Source: Polytrichum commune (Eukaryota; Streptophyta; Polytrichopsida; Polytrichales; Polytrichaceae). From it: a stretch of 64,000 bases of DNA. This document shows positions 58,831-64,000 of the stretch, piece after piece. Positions within the stretch are counted from its first letter, which is position 1. Every line of letters begins with the position of its first letter. The stretch lies in assembly GCA_950295325.1 (NCBI GenBank), contig OX485808.1:18248527-18312526 (forward strand). The letters run 5' to 3'. Made by a program: the position numbers and the translations under genes. The notes under the pieces are model-generated. The model worked only from the letters and a program-made list of their open reading frames with translations, made no database searches and was not told the origin of the DNA.

Positions 58831-59599
58831 AATGTGACAATAACCCGTATAGACACTAGCTCAGTCTTCCTAGAGACCTTAGTTCCCTGGGTTTTTGGTT
58901 TTAAAAGACATAGCAAAAACTTACTACAGGTAACCTTGAACAGCGATGCATCTAGTGGTGCCTCTTTGTTGGAACCGGTTGTCAAAAAGAGGAAGGTTGA
59001 AAAGTCAATTCGCGAGGAGCTAATGGACACGATGACACGTTTGGACAAGCAGACCCAAGACACGGTGGTATCCAAAAGAAAATGCAAAGACAAAGAGAAT
59101 GGTCGTGTGCAGCATGAACAAGGACCTTATAAGGGATTGAGAACTAGTACACCATAGGGTTCCGGAGCTCCAAAGTCATCCAATGCTCGAATTCCAAGCT
59201 CTAAACTTCAAGATTCGGTCAATCAGAATCTTTCCATGTCTCTGAATGAAACCAATATGCTTCCAGGATCGAACTTGACGACCACCAGTTTTTCTAAACC
59301 TACGGATGCGAGGCCTCCTCCTCTGCTAGACCCTAGGCGCGAATTGTCAAGGAAGTTGTAGATAGAGGCGATAGAAAAGTTTCCAAACACCAACTTTGGA
59401 AAATTGCCAAGGAAACCATCTAAAATCTCTGGTCTACATAGCCTAGTTTAGCATACATGTAATATTATCTATTTGGACCTTCTGCATTGCAAAGATTAGT
59501 CCAAGGACGCAATTTTAACCTTGCATGCAAATGGATTATTGGGCAAGAAGGTCTTCAATGCTTGAGGGCCAATCTCCATAGACCATGAAATCAAGGTAA

Positions 59600-60650
59600 G
59601 ACTCAACAATGTCTTCTTACGTTATTGGACTAAGACATGTGTTATCCATGATTGTTTTTTCTTATCTGGACTTACTTGTGGTTGTTGTGACTTAAAGGAC
59701 AATCTTTCAATTATGAAGATTAAATTTAATTCTTTTATTAAATTAACCTCGTTTTAATGATAAATAGGAAATATATAGTAAATATTATGTCGGTTGGGTA
59801 AGTTGGGAGTTAGACATTAGTTTAGCAAGTAAATATTAATAGAATAAGTGACAACGGATTATTATAAGATTATTTTGAGATTAACTTAGCTAAAGGCAAT
59901 AATCGAGTGGTTGTAAGACTGAAGATCTAGGATATTCTAAATCCAAAATAACTACGCAATAAAATGATTAAAAAAGTGGCGTAAAACGACATTGACTAGT
60001 AAGAATACTCCTTTAACTTAGCCGATTTGCCTCGACGTACTTCAGAAGTTTGTCACGTCTTGTCTTTAAGTCTGATTCCAATATATCTTATATATATAGA
60101 TAAATGTTGAAGTCTTATTTCTAGCAAAGGTAGTGTCATTGGAATCTAAAATTTTGTGTAGAAGTTACAAGCATTTCCGTGAGATAGCTTTTGTTGTGGT
60201 ACTGCTAATTTTATAGCTTCACCCCCGCTAGCTTGATAGTCAATTTTCTACCATTTTTATAGGTTTAGATAGGTCTCAAAGTTATCTCTCTATTCATACT
60301 AGTTTCATTGAAATCTAAAATTTTGACTAAAAGTTATAAGCATTTCCGTGAAGCAGCTCACATCAACTTCATTTCTTTATATTCCTTCTCAAATAGTTAA
60401 GAGCTCTAAAATATTATATTAGTGTTTGATTCCCTTTGAGTTGAATTTAGTAGGTAAACTACATTAGAAGGGTCTAGAGTGCCGATTCCAAGGTAACTAA
60501 GCTTAGATTGGAGTAATTAGATGCTTAGAAGGCTAACTACAATATTTTCACTCACAAGACTTTCGAACCTTAGAAAATGTTATTTGTGAACTAAAGATAA
60601 GTACGATTCAATCTTTTGGCTTGAAAACCAAAGGGGTGCCTACTTTACCT
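59600..60650. other. AT-rich stretch between coding blocks
   Basis: No open frame. It contains an imperfect direct duplication: 'ttggaatctaaaattttg...agaagttacaagcatttccg' (60138-60180) and 'ttgaaatctaaaattttg...aaaagttataagcatttccg' (60309-60352). It is probably an intron or an insertion in the decayed gene. Confidence 0.45.
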
Positions 60651-61969
60651 CACACCAATGCTAATATATGAGGCAACGAAATGGTGTGTGAAAGCATTCC
60701 GTTTTAAGGACAAGGATCTTATGAAAGGTGAGATCGCCGCATTTATTCAATATCATATTGATATGCATATTTACAACCGGCTGTTAGATGCTTGGCAAGC
60801 GTCTTTGGCTAGCTTGAAGAAGAATAGGACAACACATGTTGTTGAAGGGCTTGAGATGTATGACCTAGAATTAATTCTAGAGGCGGAGGCTCGAGTGTGG
60901 TCTTGGTCACTGTTGCATCTAAGGCTCCTAGAAAAACTGGCTTCTGATTTTTTACAACTGCCATGCCAATACAATGAGGAAGAGTTCCAAGATATTCTAA
61001 CATGGATAAGAGCAAAAGGTGAACGCCCAAAGAGCAAGGTTCATCCTCCTTCTTTTGTGAGAGCTTTGAAATTGTTTTGTCGTTGTTTCAATGGTGTAGA
61101 AGCACCGTTGATATGTCTTAGAATGGGAGTGTCTTCTAGTCTCGTATATTAAAGGATGGCACATATGAAGTTGGGTATGAAGGACTTGTTGACGTTCGGT
61201 CGGCTTGTCTTTCCTTCTATGAATACTAGTTCGCAGGATTTTGCGGCATATTTGGAAATGATGAGGACATGCAATGAGTTTGAGGCCATACAGGCTGAGG
61301 CCTCGTCTTGGATGAGGACTTGTTTCTGGAACGTCCGCTTGGATATGTTAGCTATGGACAAAGAGGATGATCTTCGTGTCCTGTGGTTGGACGCATCAAA
61401 GGACAAGCGAAATGAAGCACTTGAGTCGTTCTGCCGTGTGATGCTATTTAGAGAATCTTTTGACACTCAGTATGCGCTAGGGTGGTTGGATTGGATAGGC
61501 GATTGGACAACTGTGCCAGTAGATATGGTTCAAGCGATGAAGGACATGAATGGATCCTCCATGAAATTTTGCAGTGACAAGCTGAGCGCATGGAGTAGAA
61601 GAGATAGTGACGCATCTCATTTGGCCATCTTGGAAGGATAAGAGTTAGATAATTTTGGAGCAGGACATGTACTGACCAATAAACCAGACCTTAGAGATGG
61701 CGCGCCTTTCGATAACCCCAAACCCTAAACACGTCCATTTATGACACATGAGTATTGATGCATTGGCCCCTACCCATTTTCAATAAAGTGTCATTGTTTG
61801 TTGAATTTTGAATGTAAGTGAAACTTCGGCAATTGGGAATTTTCGGAAAATAAGCAATTTAGTAAAATATAACATGACATGTACAACATTGGTGTCCTGG
61901 AAAGATTTTATGCCTTTCCCATTGAATTCAAAAACATTGTAATGTATCCTATCAATGTCATATATCAAT

Positions 61970-63470
61970 CTATGCAACATCCGTTGTTTTCAGTGTCGTC
62001 CTAACATAATCTAAACTCGGCCCATAACCTCTAAAAACATATGTAAATCCTAGTTGCATGTACCAATCTTTCGTTTTTTTGCCAACATTGCCCACCTTGT
62101 ACCTAGAACGCTCCAAAAAACTGGAATGTCGTCTCGTGTTATTGTCGCACTCACCGGGCTTAAGCTGTGGTTGCGATAATGGATGCAATAATCCTACTTG
62201 GGCTTTGGCTTGTCTGTCAAATATTTTACCTTTGACATTGTTCACATGGGCAAGGGCAAATGGTATCAACGCCCTGTCCTGAGTGACCAAGGATTCTATC
62301 TCGCGCAATCCCTCTAGAAAAACTTAGAATTGGTTGTCTAGATTCTTTTTCTTTGCAAATATAGTAGTGTGCATATTTCTGCCATCTCCTGTATTCACCA
62401 TTGTTCCTCCTTGGAAAGCATCAATAGCAGAGTTGTTAGTTCCTCCTTCCATGGTACCCTTCAATGTACCGGCATGCCTTATTATGAAAGCATCTTCAAC
62501 TTTTGGATAAAGTAGCTTAAAATTAAACCTTCACCTGATGTTTGCAAATGTTGCCTCGCATTTCCATAGAACAGTCACACTGCGCCCAAATAGAATTTGG
62601 ACAAGTCACTGTCCAAACTGCGGGGTAGTTGTTGACGGATATGACGAGTGCCACATTCTTCTCATCAGGATACATGAAAACATAATTATCAGGAATCTCA
62701 CGAGCTCTCAGGACAGCTCCAACGACAATCCCCTCAAGCTTTCAATTTTTCACAAAACCATACAATTTGCATTGCACACCATACCAATAATGGGTCGGGA
62801 CATCCTCAATCAAGTGAAACACAAACCAATCCATGCGTCTTCCATTCAGTTTTTGTCTACTTTCCCCTCAAGATCGATTTCAAATTTGCATGATACGATT
62901 CTATGGCAGCATTGGTATCCTGTCTACAATGAGGGAAATTTCGATTGCCGATTACCCACATTGAAGTCTTTCCACTCCATGTCTCCTCGAAGTAATGGAT
63001 AAAATCGCTAGCTTGTAGGAAATCATCCCGCATGCCAACAATTTTTAGTTTGGCTCGTGTCACTACAACCTCTCCTTGAATAAGGTCACTGGAATACATG
63101 ATGTCCTCCACAACTTTCAAAATCTGGACACGTAGGATTGGATCCTTAATCTTTTGATCCGCATCCTCTTTCCAAACCTTCCTGACATGCCAAAGACAAA
63201 GCATGATGGGAACTCCATGCCAAACTTTTATGCAAATATAGCAATAGGGAATCACATCATTTATCATTTGTACATAAAATATATGGATGACAACATTTTT
63301 ATGCATGGGCAAGACCATTATGCAAACTTACGCTATAGCATTCAACTTGGCCTGTGCGTTGTCAACAATTAGCGATCCTGGTTGCCAATCCGGTTGGACA
63401 GCACAACAATGAGCATTGAGTTTGTTGAGCACCACTTTGAAAATGATATGGATTTTCAAAAGTGATACCC
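61970..63470 (-). pseudogene. Mutator-like (MULE) transposase with SWIM finger, disrupted
   Basis: Read on the minus strand the order is WQPGSLIVDNAQAKLNAI, a likely 110-base intron with a GTAAGT donor, VPIMLCLWHVRKVW (the MULE C..H block), TNAAIESYHANLK, then DWFVFHLIEDV and, further on, the SWIM finger CDCSMEMRGNICKH (62538-62579). A C-terminal tail of about 150 residues ends at 61970. MULE transposases cut and insert their element's DNA; the SWIM finger binds DNA. Here a one-base frameshift lies near 62860, an in-frame TGA a little further on, and another shift just after SWIM. The N-terminal third is missing, replaced by an R1 copy. Inactive. Confidence 0.85.
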
Positions 63471-63830
63471 ATGGATTTACTACTCAGTCAATAGTTTGAT
63501 TATGTCAATCATTGATTCTATAATGGTTAACAAATGTTGACCATGTAATCCAACCTCTTAAAACAAATATCTTTTTGGTGTCCGTTCTTAAACCCACACC
63601 TAATCATGCACCACTCAAATAAAGGTGTCCGTTGAAGATGAGTGATTAAATCAACCCCATTGAGCTTGAATGGTTGATTTCCCCTCCCTTGTTTAGCCTA
63701 CTTCTTCCCCACTTCTCCTTGCAATATTGAACGCATGATTTGTTACGAGATATTTAGCAAATTATACAAATTGAGGTTGCAACCCTTTCTTGCGTAATTT
63801 GTGGAGTTTGTATGAATATCTTTGGGCAAC
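63470..63830 (-). repeat. R1 family copy, rearranged
   Basis: R1 blocks in reverse orientation ('accactcaaataaaggtgtcc' at about 63611-63631, 'caaattgaggttgcaac' at about 63767) separated by a non-R1 piece. It interrupts the 5' side of the Mutator-like transposase. Confidence 0.55.
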
Positions 63831-64000
63831 TTCATACTACATTTCCAACAAGTGAGGGTATTGGGTTTAAGCCCCTCATCTAGTTGAAAAACAAAGGCAT
63901 CATAATGGGAAAAAAGTCTTCCACATATTCCATTGTAACAACCTTTGTCAATTACACCGGTTATGGCATTTAATGTCACTTGATATTTGAAATTACACAA

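Larger units (their letters stand above)
56429..61641 (+). pseudogene. Unrecognised multi-exon gene, decayed by stops
   Basis: I do not recognise this gene. Coding-like blocks on one strand: 56429-56580 (DVDCKGSDLSTLSYREAVEF...), about 56711-57144, with a possible C-x2-C-x12-H-x5-C finger (FFCRICNKDMVDKSEF then AWHRQQDLC), perhaps 57259-57351, 58930-59595 and 60658-61641. The 58930 block starts after a TACAG acceptor and ends at a GTAAGA donor. It holds a basic KKRKVEK cluster like a nuclear-localisation signal and is one frame with stops TAG 59155, TAG 59359, TAG 59449, TAG 59497 and TGA 59563. The 60658 block is one 327-codon frame, Trp-rich and helical-looking, interrupted once by TAA at 61150. 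The stops could come from Gln or Trp codons by C-to-T change. It converges on the Mutator-like transposase at 61970. Confidence 0.6.

Noticed and set aside
61710-61728. CCCAAACCCTAAAC as an interstitial telomere repeat
   Set aside because: Only about one and a half telomeric units; such words occur by chance.
62538-63002. Plus-strand 154-codon frame
   Set aside because: Antisense to the Mutator-like transposase, which carries the SWIM and C..H motifs.
1-64000. CRISPR array, operons or prophage
   Set aside because: No regularly spaced short repeats and no prokaryotic gene organisation anywhere in the window.

Overview
This is nuclear DNA of a land plant, most likely a flowering or other seed plant. 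The evidence is two intact intron-rich genes of plant type (an organelle-type TRM5 tRNA methyltransferase and a STRUBBELIG-family LRR receptor kinase), a plant-style nuclear tRNA-Gly, and an AT-rich background full of miniature transposons and decayed retroelements. There are no bacterial operons and no organellar DNA. All splicing below was worked out by hand from GT/AG sites and reading-frame continuity. Repeat families were defined by comparing copies within the window, and the names R1 to R6 are mine.

Layout. 1-14.4 kb is gene-poor and holds MITEs (2.4, 5.7, 6.9, 7.6 and 11.6 kb), the dispersed families R1-R4, a 5S-rRNA-derived segment (10.1 kb) and a 60-bp CT microsatellite. 14.5-19.0 kb (+) is a complete ten-exon TRM5 gene (598 codons) with a telo-box just upstream. 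19.8 kb (+) is a tRNA-Gly(CCC) gene with a 13-nt intron. 20.1-21.4 kb is an element with about 220-bp inverted ends. 23.0-31.45 kb (-) is a complete 16-exon SRF receptor kinase (742 aa) whose large introns hold R1 copies. 32-49 kb is repeat-on-repeat: Harbinger-like MITEs with TAA duplications, a 5'-truncated LINE with a 19-bp target duplication, and a tRNA-derived SINE with a 10-bp duplication. 49.7-52.9 kb (-) is a broken Ty3/gypsy chromovirus-type element. 53.5-55.4 kb is odd: a MITE, a GC-rich island, a rearranged 18S rRNA fragment and a duplicated segment. 56.4-61.6 kb (+) is an unrecognised, decayed, multi-exon gene. 61.97-63.47 kb (-) is a SWIM-finger Mutator-like transposase pseudogene converging on it.

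Only TRM5, the SRF kinase and the tRNA look functional. TRM5 and tRNA-Gly both belong to translation but show no sign of being co-regulated. The points most worth checking are the intron-bearing tRNA-Gly(CCC), the unknown gene converging on the Mutator-like transposase, and the non-canonical 18S fragment.
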